From positions 185,127,931 through 185,191,930 of the forward strand of contig OX371225.1 of the NCBI GenBank assembly GCA_947310385.1: DNA of 64,000 nucleotides. Direction: 5' to 3'. The stretch is from Nephrotoma appendiculata (Eukaryota > Arthropoda > Insecta > Diptera > Tipulidae). The position numbers and the translations under genes are program-made. Below the pieces are notes generated by a model, which was not told the origin of the DNA, did not search any database, and saw only the letters and a program-made list of their open reading frames with translations. Positions 1 to 11,750 of this stretch are shown piece by piece; the first letter of the stretch is position 1, and every line of letters begins with the position of its first letter.

Positions 1-551
1 ATAAGTACATTACAATTATTTTTAATGTTGGTACATTTAAACCCTCATACGACTCTCAAAAAAAAATTACACATGCATTGCTCGGGTGAAATTTCACCCG
101 AATATATATTGTATAAAATCTATATACATATCCATTCATATATCACATATTTCAATATTTTATTTGTAATACAAACGAATTCAAAAATTTTAACCATCCT
201 GAGTTTCATAATAAAAAGGTAAAATTACTTTAAAATCATTAATTGGTCAAATTACACCCGAAGAGCGTTCTTGTGTTAACACTAAATTTTTAGTTTAAAA
301 AAAATGTTCCTAATTTTATTCATCACATTTTTGCATACAATTTTCTACCAGTTGTTATTATTATTACTATTATCATGTAACAACTTCTTCGAAATATTTA
401 AATTTATAACAAATGCCATGAATAAAATTTTCAAAATAAATAAATAAAATAAATAAATAATTAATAGTCAATACATATTTATATTACCCCCAAGATATAA
501 CCTAATTAAGAGAGCTTTCACACATTATTTTAATTTCTTAGATCAAGTTTC
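1..551. other. AT-rich DNA, no gene seen
   Basis: I see no coding region, tRNA or clear repeat here. The longest open frame (25-222) is low-complexity AT-rich sequence with no recognisable domain. Confidence 0.5.
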
Positions 552-870
552 ATAATGAGAGGTGATTTTAATGCAAAAAATACCTACTGGGGATCAATAG
601 TAACCTATATAAAAGGAAGAGAGCTAGTTGCAGCATTACTACTATGAAGTTGCGAGTTTCATTCTAGAAATCTATCAACTTATTAGCCTACGGATAGAAA
701 TAAAATGCCAGATCTCACAATATCACTAAAGGTATAGAGGAAAACTACATGCACCTAGAATGCAGCGAAGGGATTACGTTACTGTTATTATGAATGAATC
801 AGTGTAACGATCGTTAAGAAAAGTAGTCTTGTCTATCAAATTAAATCTATTTCCAAAAAACGCGAAGGCT
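552..870 (+). pseudogene. Jockey-clade LINE remnant, endonuclease domain
   Basis: This is a decayed piece of the apurinic-like endonuclease of a jockey-type non-LTR retrotransposon. The domain nicks target DNA so the LINE RNA can be copied in place. The core motif GDFNAKNTYWGS reads from 561, followed by KGRELVAALL, and after an in-frame stop by SCEFHS and PTDRNKMPDL. The same order is seen in the better preserved jockey copy near 37.1-37.7 kb. The frame is broken by stops, and both the upstream ORF1 and the downstream reverse transcriptase are missing here. The jockey clade is inferred from the spacing of GDFNAK and the PTDxNKxPDL block. It is certainly non-functional. I am fairly sure of LINE endonuclease and moderately sure of the clade. 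Confidence 0.72.
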
Positions 871-2344
871 CCTATGGAAGCTCCAACTTATGGTGGACCG
901 ATTTCCAAATAACTCTGATCTCTCAATTTATGAAAAAAGCTTAAGTATGAATAATCCCGATTCCGGGCTGTACAGATTACACCGACATTTAGACTGCGCG
1001 GTACTACACAGACACATACACACTCAGAGATTTTTTAAAAACTACTTTTTTGATTTCGGCGATATAGCGAATGGTAAATCCGTAAAAATCTCGAGGTAGA
1101 AAATTTTAATGGTTTACTTCGTAAAAGAAAATAGAAAATCTTATTGACTTTTAGTTTGAAATAAATTCAAACGTCCCAGATTCTTCTTTGAGGTTTGAAT
1201 AATCAAGACGAGTTCATTCATTCTTTGAGCAAAATTCGTCCCGTGCTTATAAAGGGAGAAGTAGCAAATCAGGATTTACACGTCATCTAGGTCCATCCTA
1301 ATAATATTTTTAGAAGAAGAAATAGTAGTAGAATTTATCTCTTCGGCTAAGTATTATTAGTAAATACATACTTAAGTAGTTAAGTAAATGTGCATTTCTT
1401 TTTAGCTGTCGCCATTGTATTATGAATTTAGGATTTGTAAGCATATTCCCCACTCTATTTTGAATAAGATTGCCTAGTTCCTCCTGATTTGTTTTATCTT
1501 TTAATTTTTTACTTCTTTCCTCATCTTCGGATTAAAATACCTCCTCTGGTTCCATACAAGATTTTTCGTTTATTTCTGTCTCAATATTACACTATTAATG
1601 TACTCGATAATCAGCTGTCTAAAAGGATTATCAACCTCTTCATATTTTTCAGATCCTGAAACGTTGGAGTATTGTTGTTATCGAGAACATTTTTTGGTCC
1701 CTAAGTATCGAGATATTCTTGAAATTATAAGTCGAATATTTCTAACTCTACCTTTGATAAAATGTGTCTTTTAAATTAGATTTAATCCGAGTTTAGTTTT
1801 ACCCGTCTTTTCGGAGAGCATCCCTGAATATTTATATTATAGCCTGCGATCACCCCAATGCATGAATCAATCCCAGAGATGTCGACTTATTGTATATATA
1901 CATACTTATGTAATATATAAAAATTTTCAAAAAGGAAGGGCACGCTTTAAACATAATATCACGTAATTAAGTATACTTTATAGTTCAAATGGTATTTGTG
2001 GCCTTGCCTATTGCATTGAAATATAATAAGTATGTAAGAAAGATCTTATACGTCGTGTTAGATGTAGATAGAATATTTTAAAAATTTATGCTTATTAATT
2101 TTTAAATGTAAATATATTTGGCCATTTGGTAGCGGTATCCACGTTTGCACAAATTTACAATGTATGTTTAATTTCAAAATGCTTGAACCATTTGTCGGAC
2201 CTTTACCATTCTTCTAAAGTGCAATTTTTTAGAGTAGGCGTAACCAAGAATTGAAGGAAAAACGGCAGCAATACGAGCAGAGACACTCTACAGTTATTCC
2301 TTAACATAATAACTTTCGATCCCACGTTGTAAGCCCAGTCAGTT
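871..2344. other. No gene; possible degenerate ORF on the minus strand
   Basis: No intact coding region is visible. On the minus strand, about 1395-1680 can be read as a protein-like stretch (for example EELGNLIQNRVGNMLTNPKF) if one stop and one shift are ignored. Its charged, Glu/Lys/Gln-rich composition is unlike the surrounding noise. I could not identify it; it may be an old transposon gag. The start of the stretch (871-1130) may still be decayed jockey sequence. Confidence 0.3.
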
Positions 2345-2600
2345 ACGTACATACTTGGAAACGCTTTGATTGGATTCTTATCCAACCAGCTGTATTCTCC
2401 AGATATGCCTCTTTCTGATTACCGCGTTTTTCGATCAGTGACTCATGGTTTGTCTGAACAACACTTTACTTCTTATGAAAATTCCAAAAAATTAATCGAT
2501 TCGTGGGTAGCGTCAAAGGATAGTCGTTTGAATGATCACCTTTTCGCCACTTTTTTTTTTAAATAAAGCCATAATTTTACAAGAAAATCATTAAAAAATA
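2345..2600 (+). pseudogene. Mariner (DD34D) transposase, C-terminal fragment
   Basis: This is a short C-terminal remnant of a mariner transposase. The frame contains YSPDMPLSDYRVFRSVTHGL, the block holding the third catalytic Asp of mariners (family form YSPDLAPSDYHLF), then EQHFTSYEN and DSWVASKD, the usual region after it. The His of YHLF is changed to Arg, and the tail after WVASKD breaks into a T-rich run. The N-terminal two thirds and the TIRs are not visible. The fragment starts abruptly at about 2345, which suggests a truncated or deleted copy. Family assignment is secure; subfamily is not. Confidence 0.75.
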
Positions 2601-3220
2601 TAAAAAACGTTTTTTTAAACATACGCTGGAATGTTATTCTCGTACCATCACTATTTTCGACTTAGTTTATGTCTCATTTAAAATTTTACTTATTTTACTC
2701 GAAAAATTGTGCATAAGTTGTTCCATAGGTATGCTAATATTTCTAAGACTATTAAAATATTCAAAATATAGAAAAGAGATAGAGCTCACATTTATATCAA
2801 CAGGTTGAAATCGCGCTATAAAACGTGTAATTGTTTACGCGTTATCGAACGAAAATTAATTCTTGAAAAATTATACATATTTTAAGTCGAAAATGGGGAT
2901 GGTACAAACGCCCCAGGCCTAGTTCACTAAGTTCTAAGAGAAATAAAATTTTAATGTGGTCCGCTATATCTTAAATTCCATCCAGAGTACAGTCCAACTT
3001 CATCCAAAGGTTTGGATCTTGTATAATGGTTTGAGCCGTTTGCTTAAAATATCTAAAAATCGCAATCTCCGCAGTCCGCCAGTTTTATGCATACATACCA
3101 TTCGTATATTGACTATTTTATAAAACGTGTTGAGTCCTTAGAGCGATTCCATATTTACATACGATTTTATCAACGTCAGAAATGAAAAATTCCACTTTAT
3201 TTTTAATTTTGTAATATTCA
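2601..3220. other. No gene seen
   Basis: AT-rich sequence without a recognisable coding region or clear repeat relationship inside the window. Confidence 0.45.
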
Positions 3221-3225
3221 GAACA

Positions 3226-3690
3226 ACATTGTCGATTCGTGCTAGTAGACGACTTCGTGATTTTTATGGCGCACATAATCGTCCATCTGAGCAAGCCATC
3301 CGTCGAACTGTGATATTGATATCCGGACGAGATGTGGTTTTAACAGGATGGTGCTACGTGCCATTCGGCGACCGCATCCATCGACTTATTAAAATCAAAA
3401 TTTGGCGACAATTTGATTTCGAGAAATGAACCTGTCAATTGGCCTTCAAGGTCGTGCGATTTGACACCTCTCGATTTTTTCCTGTAGGGCTACGTGAAGT
3501 CACTGGTTTATGTTGATAATCCAGTAACAATTGACGCCTCGGAGGCTAGCATTGTTCGTGTTATTCGTAACATACGGTCATCAGTAGTGCCCAAAATTGA
3601 ACGTCCAGAATGCGTTTCTCAAGAACAGCCGCGATGCCCATATGCCCGAAATTATTTTCAAATATTAATGCCATCTTTCGAATAAAACTA
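3226..3690 (+). pseudogene. DD41D mariner-like transposase, internally deleted
   Basis: This is a deletion derivative of a Tc1/mariner-superfamily transposase. The N-terminal helix-turn-helix end (YGAHNRPSEQAIRRTV, from about 3259) is followed almost at once by the second catalytic region DGATCHS at about 3348. The middle of the protein, including the first catalytic Asp, is therefore gone. From that Asp the frame runs to SCDLTPLDFFL, and counting codons gives 41 residues between the two Asp, the DD41D spacing described for rosa-type elements. One in-frame stop follows LDFFL, then GYVKSLVYVDNPVTIDASEA and the C-terminus to about 3685. A related copy lies on the opposite strand at 4342-5165. 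I saw no clear TIR pair. Confidence 0.75.
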
Positions 3691-4341
3691 AATTTATGAT
3701 TGCAATGTAATTTTTTGTGCTATTTTTTACAATTTCAAGTTCTATCGGGCTTACAAAAATACTCCTTAGTACTTACTAAAATTTTTCGCCGAAATTTTTC
3801 GATACTTTAATCATTTTTTCAAATTTGTACGCAAGTTTTCTATTATTTATTTACCTACTACGCGAATATTTCCTTATCGATTTACCCAATCGGAATTATG
3901 TAGGGGGTAAAAATTATGTTTCTTAATTTAAAAAAGTTAAGTCATTTAAAAACATTTACGAAAATTTCCATCGATTTCAAGAATAGGGCCCCTGGTTCGA
4001 AAACAGATTTTTAAAATTTTGTCTTAGAGTAATAACGTCGTTTTTCGCTTTTAGATAAGTTAGTTTCAGACGAATGATGTTTTGTTTTAGGTTTTCCGAT
4101 ATAAGAACTGTGCTTTCAATTTAGTCTAATGACGTGGTTCAATTTATAATTTTCTCAAAGATTTAAAGCAAAGTTAAGTAAATTTTCCCCTTACCTTCTT
4201 AATATTTTTTTCTAATTATTCAACTTCACACTCGAGTATTAAAATGCTTTTGTGAAAATTGGAATTGTGTTCCTAAGTTAGCATTTTTGTTTTAGCCTAT
4301 GGCCTGGCTACAATTAATACACAATGGCGACTGAAATTGTA
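3691..4341. other. No gene seen between the two DD41D remnants
   Basis: AT-rich sequence with no open frame or motif I recognise. Confidence 0.45.
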
Positions 4342-5165
4342 AAGGGGTTTTCAATAAGAGCGAGTCGAATTTGAAATGGAATAAAACAATCCGTGTGTGA
4401 GGTATTTACGAAATTCTTTTGTTACTTGAAAGGCCCATGTATGCCATTATTAATTTATTAAAACATCGTTAAAATGTTCGGCGCAGTTTCTCACGGTGGC
4501 ACGGATCCGAGTGGTTCAATTTTCAATAACTGTCGCATAGATCTGGCTGAGTATGAGCGATAGTTTTGGTTATGTTGGTTTAAGGGCATCGGTCGATTGC
4601 GGCTTATTGGCATAGACTTGCGACTTGAGGAAATCTCACAAGAAAAAGTCTAGCGGGGTCAAATCGCACGATCTTGGTAGCCAAATCACGTCACCTCAGA
4701 ATTCCCATGGTTGCGTCTGCTGTGTGGCACGTAGCCCCGTCGTTCTGGAAACACATGTCGTCTATCTCCATATCGTTCAATTTGGACCAAAAGAAATCGG
4801 TTAGCATCGTTCTGTCGCGCTCGCCGTTGATGGTGATTGCCTCACCAACGACATTTTTAAAAAAGTGCAGATCAATGACGCTGCCGGCTCAAAATCCGCA
4901 TCAAACAATTTTTTATGGATGCAATGGCACTTGGTGAACCTCGTGTGGGTTGCCGTTGTCCCGTATACGGCAATTTTGGTTGTTAACATAGCCATTCATC
5001 CAACAATGCGCCTTGTCGCAAAAACCCAACTTTATTTTTGATTGAAAAGATGATTTTTTTACGTGCTGCTCAATTGTGTAACTTGTCATGCTGATTTGGC
5101 ACCAGTTACTGAAAAAAAAGATTAGACTGACAACAACATGGCCGCCACAGGCTGCCAACATCGAC
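4342..5165 (-). pseudogene. DD41D-like mariner relative, 5'-truncated and frameshifted
   Basis: On the minus strand this reads as the catalytic half of the same transposase family as the copy at 3226-3690. The first catalytic region is FCDKAHCWMNGYVNNQNCRI (family form FSDEAHFWLNGYVNKQNC), so the SDE has become CDK. It is followed by LHP, then FFKNVVGEAITINGERDRTM and the second Asp block NDGATCHTA near 4730. After a frame change it continues into a shortened third-Asp region and the C-terminus around 4480-4640. The N-terminal DNA-binding domain is absent. The sequence ggggttttcaataagagcga near 4345 may be the 3' terminus. Dead copy; family assignment is strong. Confidence 0.68.
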
Positions 5166-5640
5166 TCACTTTTACTGGTTTAGAAATATAGTCGTTTCCG
5201 GAAAGTTGTAATTCCTCTAAATTTGTATAATCTGGTGATTAGCGACCTTGAACTGGAGACCTTGACATATTAATCATGTTAAATTTATAAATTCTTATTT
5301 TTATTTACTATTTCAAACAACATAGATAGAGTATACTTGAAGTTAATGCTAATGTTAAAATTATAAAATGCGCAATTTGACAATAACAGATGGGAATTTG
5401 TAGAGATCAAATGTGGGCCACAACATTTTGATTTTAAAGTTAATGGGATTTGATGTTCATTTTATTACCCAAGATAGATTATACAAACTAATTCGTGTCC
5501 TAGCAATACCACTAATTGGTGCATACCACTACCGGGAGGCTGACATTTTGGATTTGATTGGGACAACATTGTTGCAGTTAACAGTATTGTTTATCTCATT
5601 GAGGCCGCTGTACTGCTTTGGAATTACTTTCATACCTAAG
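5166..5640. other. No recognised gene; overlapping 90- and 108-codon open frames
   Basis: Two long frames overlap here: + 5413-5685 (90 codons) and - 5529-5855 (108 codons). Neither shows a domain I recognise. Both run into the inverted array that begins at 5641, so they are probably by-products of repetitive sequence rather than genes. Confidence 0.4.
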
Positions 5641-6236
5641 ATATCCCTTTTTCTACCAAGAGAAAATAAAATTTGGCTCAAATAAAGTCCAAACCACACA
5701 AATGTGTGAGTAAAAAAACATAGTATATCCCATTTGTATTTTACTAACACAATTGTGCGGGTAGGGCAAAAGTACCATGTCAAAAATTTAGTTTTGTATG
5801 TTTTTTGAACCAACTTACACATTTGTGAATTCCTTTTTAACTTATTTTCGTCCAAAAAAAAACACTATCTATACACACAATTGTGTTGGTTTTACTTCAA
5901 ATCAAGCGAAATTTTTATCAACAACGCCATTTCATACTATGGTTTTTTATTCACACATTTGTGTGTGTTGGACTAAAATTGAGCCAATTTTTTTCTCTTG
6001 GTTTAAAAAGGGATATAATAGCGTTGTTGATAAAAAATTTCGCTTGATTTGAAGTACAACTAACACAATTGTGTGTATAGTTATATACATATATAATGTT
6101 TTTTTTCGGACGAAAATAAGTTAAAAAAGAATACACAGATGTGTAAGTTGGTTCAAAACACATACAACCATAAATTTTTCACATGATTCGTTTGCCTTAC
6201 CCACACAATTGTGTGGGCGGGCTGGTAATGGGATAT
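5641..6236. repeat. Inverted array carrying eight CACA..TGTG dyads
   Basis: Two blocks, A (about 90 bp, starting atatccctttttctaccaag) and B (about 200 bp), are arranged A+ (5641-5730), B+ (5731-5930), A- (5931-6016), B- (6017-6236). B+ and the reverse complement of B- share ttgaaccaacttacaca and acttcaaatcaagcgaaatt. A+ and A- share the ctcttggt/accaagag and gggatat/atatccc edges. A short dyad recurs at 5695-5708, 5748-5757, 5818-5827, 5875-5886, 5952-5965, 6063-6074, 6132-6145 and 6200-6217; the last is a perfect 18-bp palindrome. The region can fold into a long hairpin with small cruciforms. There is no coding capacity. It could be a non-autonomous foldback element, but I know of no named family with this layout. 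Confidence 0.8.
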
Positions 6237-9200
6237 ATTTAACCGCTTTGGGCGTTGGTTAGAAGTATCATTTATGCCTACAAATTTTATTTTTATGATG
6301 CCTTTTACTGTTAAAACTCAACATGGGGTGATATAATAAATTGGTCGACTGATGACTAAACACAAATTCACAAAGTTTATTACACTTCTGTCCATAAAGC
6401 AAACACGCGTAAGTATATTGATGTGCTAAAATCCAAATAAATTTTGTACTTTGGGTTTATCTATATAAACGTTTTGGGAATTCCATGCCACAGTATTTTT
6501 TAAAAGCAACTTAACACTTAATTATATAAGATAAATTACAGGTAATAAATTGGCGTATTGTCGGCAATCTCAAGAACCATTTTTAATTCCATCCAATTGG
6601 TGGGAAAACAATAACGAATTAATTTAACTGTAGCGATATTTTCTTTTACACACACACATAGATCGTACAGCGTGATAATAAGAAAGAAATACTGGTTTTT
6701 GAAACATTCCCCAAAATGTTGCCAAATATGGACCTTACGAAGTGTTTTTTGGTGTTTTATTCATATTGTTACGATCTCGCCTATTGGTTTGATGGGCAAA
6801 CAATTCAGCAAGGGCGAAATATTTATTCAACGAAAATTGCTCATTTAAGGTTTAGAAAATTAATAACGTTTTTATGAAATTAATGGCATCTAGTTAAAAG
6901 TAGCAAGGTTATAGTAGTCTGGAGCAGAATCGTAGAGAATATTACATCTGTGTAAATCCATGCGAGTCTAAAATGTTCGATTGGTATATAAATACGAATG
7001 TAACAAACACAATAAGTGTGTCATTTAGGATACGGGGAAAATTAAAAACGAGTATAATGGATCTTGGATGTGAATATGGATCCGGTCTAGATATTCGTAT
7101 CGAGCTGATTGGCAACTCTGCAGCGATGCTTGATATTTTAAAGCATCTTTATTCAATCGAACTAAGAGGTTTATATCTTAGTTGTGAATTTATGAGAGAA
7201 GGTTGTTAGTCTGCTGCGCAACCCACGTGAAGTGTGAATCATGTAGAATATTTTCATTTATAATCGATCACAAGTTTCATAGGGTTAATCGAAAATTATT
7301 TTCGTCTTTTTAGTTCACTATAAAAACGTGGAATGGTTAAAAGTTGTTTTTGTTATAAAAATTATTATACATTCTGTAATTCCAGAGTTCTCTAGTAACA
7401 ATATTTCTAATTACTGAACCAAAATTTTTTGGCTGAGTGTAATTATTCTGAAAACAACTTTTGATTATGATTTCGACTGAAATGTCGTTTATGCATAAAA
7501 ATGCATATCTCGAAAATTTTTTTTTTTTTTTTTTGATATTAATTCATAAAATGGTATATTTTATTGACCACAAAGACTAATTTTATTCAATTTATTATAC
7601 TTCGTATTTTAAATTAATCAATGAACCACGGTTTTGACATATCAGAATATTAATATTCAGCTGGCAACTAAACTTACTTCAGTCATCAGTTTATCAATTT
7701 TTTTTAGTACCGAGGTAGACACTGGAACGGCTACATAATAGTGACCAACCAATTTTGAAGCGTAAAACTTGGCTTTAAACAAATTGGAATTTCAAATTGC
7801 CTAAATATATTTTTATGAAAGTTTTATTTATTTTCGCGATTGCATGTTTAAAAAATAAATAAAAATAAATTTGCCGATTCAAAAGTGACAAAACAAGTCT
7901 TTATATTTTTTTAGTATGTAATCGCCAAAAATCTAATTTAAAATTCAAATTTGCTTGGTAAAATTGATTCGGTAACTACAGTCGTATTTCAGAGGGTGAT
8001 TGGTGATTATTATTTTACCGACTCTTAAAAGAGATCTTCTTTGTTAGCCAAATTTCGATCGTTAAAATTATATTGATTTCTCCTTTAGAATTTTAAATTA
8101 AATATTGGTGATCATCATTACATCAACTTCAAGAAATCGACCTCAGGCTTTTAAGAAATATATACTTCTTCCTTTATGCTCGCGTTGACTCCATATGGAA
8201 ATAACTAGGTACTCGTACAGTATATAATATGAAAAATCGTAATTTTTTAAGAGTAATTTTGATATGCTTTAGATTTAGAAGTGGAAACAAAAACCGCCGT
8301 AACTAAGTTTCCTTAATTAATATATTAATGTAAAATATCTTTTGATGCTGAACTTTTAATGGTACAAGTATTCTTAGCTAAAATTTTTTTTTATCAAAAA
8401 TTAAAATTAATATTTCGTTCATTTTAAATTCTAAGAACACGAAAATAATTATATTTTATGTTTATGTGGTTTCGAAATGTTAGATAAACCTAAATTTATA
8501 CTGATATCTGTTATCTAATAAACTCTAAATTTTCAGACATCACGAAACTCTAGAAAATATTCGAATCGTAAATTTAATTTTATAAAATGTACGAATCACA
8601 CGGGCCGTGCATTGAAAGTTACTTGGTATAACAAAGGTTTGTGATTTTCATTTTATATACATATTAACATTAATGACAGGTAAATAATAAATAATCTGCA
8701 ACATTGAATTTGTTGTATAAAACGAGAATAACACGCTGTATTATTAATATAGCGGCTTGTTTATTAACATTTTTAGCAAATTTTTAAATTATTCCTCTAT
8801 TTAAATCCGTAACGCAAATTTGAATAATTTTTTGCATACCTTCACAAAATAAATGCGAATACCTGGTTACAATAATCTGTATGCACGCGTGGCTTGTCGG
8901 AAAAAGTTCAAGATTAATGGAATCTATATCTATATTTAGAAGAGTAAGTTATCGATCGACCTTCACGAGATCACAATTTTGTATAATTTGTTGATCAGCA
9001 AGTACATTTTTTAAAATACGGTTTTGTGAGCCAGTTTAGATTGATAAATGTCAAGTTTTAATTTTAGTGGGCGGAAGTATGGAGGTTTAGATTTTCGTAG
9101 TTGTACATGTTTCCATCAGTATTTTTAATTTTTAAAGGGTGTACCAATTGTAAAATAAAGGCCATCCTTTATATAGGGCAGATATAAAGCTGACATGACA

Positions 9201-9437
9201 ACAGTTAATATAACCGAGATAAAGCTATGCTAATTTTATATATTATATAAAGATAATGAACCACCAGCTAACATCTAGGTGTTACCGCGATAAGTTACAG
9301 TTATCACGCTAGAAGCAAATTTGCAATTTTCATTTCGATATGTGTGGCACGTTTTTTGAAAGGTTTGTGCTAATCAAAAGTTGTGTTATTTTTTTCTTTT
9401 AAAAACTATTGATTGTCCAATGAATTTAATGTCCTTG
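6237..9437. other. 3.2 kb AT-rich DNA with no recognised gene
   Basis: No coding region is supported. A run of 18 T lies at 7517-7534. A TATA-like ggtatataaatacg at about 6982 lies just inside a 78-codon frame (6973-7209) that has no recognisable domain. The stretch from tgttacgatctcgcc (about 6768) to about 7330 has the look of an old LTR (TGT start, TATAAATA, AT-rich body), but I found no partner copy, so I do not call it. Confidence 0.45.
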
Positions 9438-9670
9438 TGTAAGGTCCCGTTTTTATTCTCTCACTCACCACCTATTCATCTACTCGCGCACACAAATACA
9501 GTATATCATTTGCCCATTAAAACTCCATGTCTACCTGTAAACAGACCTGAATGATTGATCGGCACCAAATTTTGCACACCAGCTGTAGGACCACAGCCTG
9601 ATCCAATCCTCCCAATCAATCCAAATGCCTCAGGTGTAACAAATGCGCCACTTGTTCGGTACATTTTAGT
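9438..9670 (-). repeat. tRNA-derived SINE, copy a (tail type beta)
   Basis: Read on the minus strand, this begins with a decayed tRNA-like head (gaacaagtggcgcatttgtt, comparable to the clean head of the copy at 34545-34925). It passes through the shared body (gccgatcaatcattcaggtc) and ends in the beta tail (gatatactgtatttgtgtg, then agtagatgaataggtgg). The alignment to the 34.5-kb copy holds along the whole length at lower identity, so this is an older copy. It encodes no protein; SINEs are copied by LINE machinery. Confidence 0.62.
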
Positions 9671-10290
9671 CGACGACTACCGTTTCCGCGGTGCTGGTGG
9701 CAAATTATGCGTACATTATAGTGTATTTTCGTGTCTTATCGTGTATTATCATTGCCGTTTTCAAAATTCCGCAAAACACATCACAGTTCCTTCATCGATG
9801 AAATAGCTTTATTTTCAAAATGTATTTACCTAAGACCACGAGATGGCAAAAAAAACTAAAACTTATTTAATTTTCGAGAAACATTTATATAGATGAAGGA
9901 AAATGTTCTAAGAATATTTCCTTTCTACCCCACCCCCGCAAATCTTCATAAATAAAAATGAAGAAAATAATGGATGAGATAAACAATTAGTGAATCCTAA
10001 AAAAAAAAAAAATCTGAGTCAAGGCTTGAGTTCCTAGTAGCAGCAACAGTACAGCCTCTGTTTGATCCAAATTTGTGAACACCATTTCAGTGAAATATGC
10101 TTCTTTGGGATCGTTACGATTGATTAATTTTTCCGAAAATCAGAAAATGTTGTTTATATTCCATATACCGCGTAGACTACCGACTGGCAAATTCTCTGAG
10201 CCCGGTGTTTTGATGTCTCTTAACTTTCCATTTGCACTAACATTTAATCCGTACCAGGTGGTACAGTATTAATGTTGCGGTTAGGAACAA
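9671..10290. other. No gene seen
   Basis: Open frames at 9555-9806 and 10075-10272 show no domain; the first overlaps the SINE. There is a C-rich stretch near 9929 and a short A-run near 10000. Confidence 0.4.
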
Positions 10291-10990
10291 CTTTTTGTCT
10301 CTGTGTTTATTTTCTTTCACATTGGTGGGAGCCCTTAAAACCGCTCCAGAAAATCTCTAGCGGAAGAGCCGTTCTTGCTTACTTGTTGTTGTCACCAAGA
10401 TATTCCCATCTCAATCTTTGAGGGCAGGTGGTTTCTTAAATACGCTCTGTATGCTTTGTAGATTACAGTGCACAATTCGCGAATTTCTATTTGGTCTTGC
10501 AAACCGCTTTCGATAACGACGATGATGTCTAATACCAACATTAGCGCTGAGTACCAACATTAGCGCTGAAATCTCCGACAATCAGCTTACTGCATCTTTA
10601 GGTACGCCGACGAAGGTGGATTTAAGCTGGTTATAAAATGAATCCTTAAACATCTTCTGGTTTTTTCAACCGAGTCTTAAACAATGAGGATCGATTTGAA
10701 ATAGGTTAAAAATTTCCCATTAAGCGTTTCCCATTCCCGAAATTATTCGAATTCGGATTTCATTTATATGTGCGATATTGTGCTGCCGCTGTAACATAAT
10801 GCCCAGTCTGTTTTCTAGAAATTGCTTTGTCCTTTTCATCTTATTTCGTTTAGACCTAATATTTTGTAGGTTGTAGTAGAACGAACCTTGCACGCTCCGA
10901 TCCTAATTATTGTACTTAGACCTAAAGTCGAATTATTTGTTGTCCATTTTTGAGGTTAGTTTGCGTTTTCTCAGTAAATTTGTTGTTCCA
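10291..10990 (-). pseudogene. RTE-like LINE remnant, endonuclease-RT linker region
   Basis: This is a heavily decayed minus-strand polyprotein piece. Two blocks stand out: KLIVGDFSANVGT near 10570-10600, the catalytic Asn/Asp block of an endonuclease (family form GDFNAKVG), and PPALKDxDGNILVTTTSKQE near 10380-10430, which matches the linker before the RT in RTE-type elements (PIKDKDGNLLTT type). Between them are stops and shifts, and there is a 19-bp duplication (agtaccaacattagcgctg, near 10531 and 10550). No RT core is readable. The assignment rests on two motifs in the right order, so RTE is likely but not certain. Confidence 0.5.
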
Positions 10991-11339
10991 TTTGACTTTA
11001 ATCCTGACAAACTTGCATTCTTCATATGCTGGTCCACCAGTAGTCCTGCGCTTAAGGTTTAACTTATTTTGAAGTGTGAGGCTGAGGATTACTTATTAAA
11101 TGTGTTCAGCTTGTTAGTTAGTATAGCTGTTACTGATATTTGGGAACATTCGGATTGGGAGTACTTATAATTTATTACTGTTATAATTTGTATTTTTAAT
11201 ATTATCGCTCATTTTAATTACAGATATGCGGATTACTTCCTTTATAACATCATATCATAATATGAAAATAACAGGATTCATATGATAATGACAGGGTTGT
11301 CCAAAATGTTTTCTATATTCAAGAAATACGAGAATTGAT
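10991..11339. other. No gene seen
   Basis: AT-rich sequence without supported features. Confidence 0.4.
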
Positions 11340-11745
11340 TTCTGATTACTTTTCGGTACTGTTCCTACTTGTGAACCTGCGCACGCCGTTTTTCTCAAAA
11401 CTACTTAACCGATGTTAATATACGAGGACTGAAATGAAAGGAATCCACAGCTTTAAAAATATTTACTGGTTGAGTTTTTATTAACTGTTTGAGTGAGCAA
11501 AATAGCGATTTTCACTGCTTTGGACGAAGATTTAGAAGTTAGATTATTTATCAAGCAAATAAAACACAAATTCATTCTCGTTTTTATGATATGATTTTTT
11601 GAAGATGTACTTTGCCAGTTTTAAAGCAAAACACAGGATTTCAATCATAAAAGTAGTCCTATCATGAAATGAAACTTGAATAACCTTAATTTTTAAGTTC
11701 TACAAAATATGGGTAATATATTTAAGAAAAATATATAAAGAAATT
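11340..11745 (+). repeat. Dispersed repeat family DR1, copy 1
   Basis: This non-coding repeat is shared with 31066-31330 and 34020-34410. Shared landmarks in order are ctacttaaccgat, taaaaatattta, ttttaaagcaaaacacagg, cataaaa-tagtcctatcatga, and cttgaataacc ending near tctacaaaatatggg. This copy is the most diverged and contains extra sequence in the middle. It has no open frame of note and no visible TIR. The opening phrase resembles the non-coding edges of some insect rolling-circle or Penelope-type elements, but that is only an impression. Confidence 0.6.
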
Positions 11746-11750
11746 TTATG

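Noticed and set aside
2203..2385. Minus-strand 60-codon frame
   Set aside because: It overlaps the start of the plus-strand mariner fragment and has no domain.
5529..5855. 108-codon minus-strand frame
   Set aside because: It runs into the inverted dyad array and matches no family; probably a by-product of the repeat.
5641..6236. CRISPR-like array
   Set aside because: The repeats are short dyads within inverted blocks with related spacers, in a eukaryotic transposon-rich setting.
6768..7330. Solo LTR
   Set aside because: It has TGT at the start and a TATA box, but I found no partner, no inverted TG..CA ends and no target duplication.
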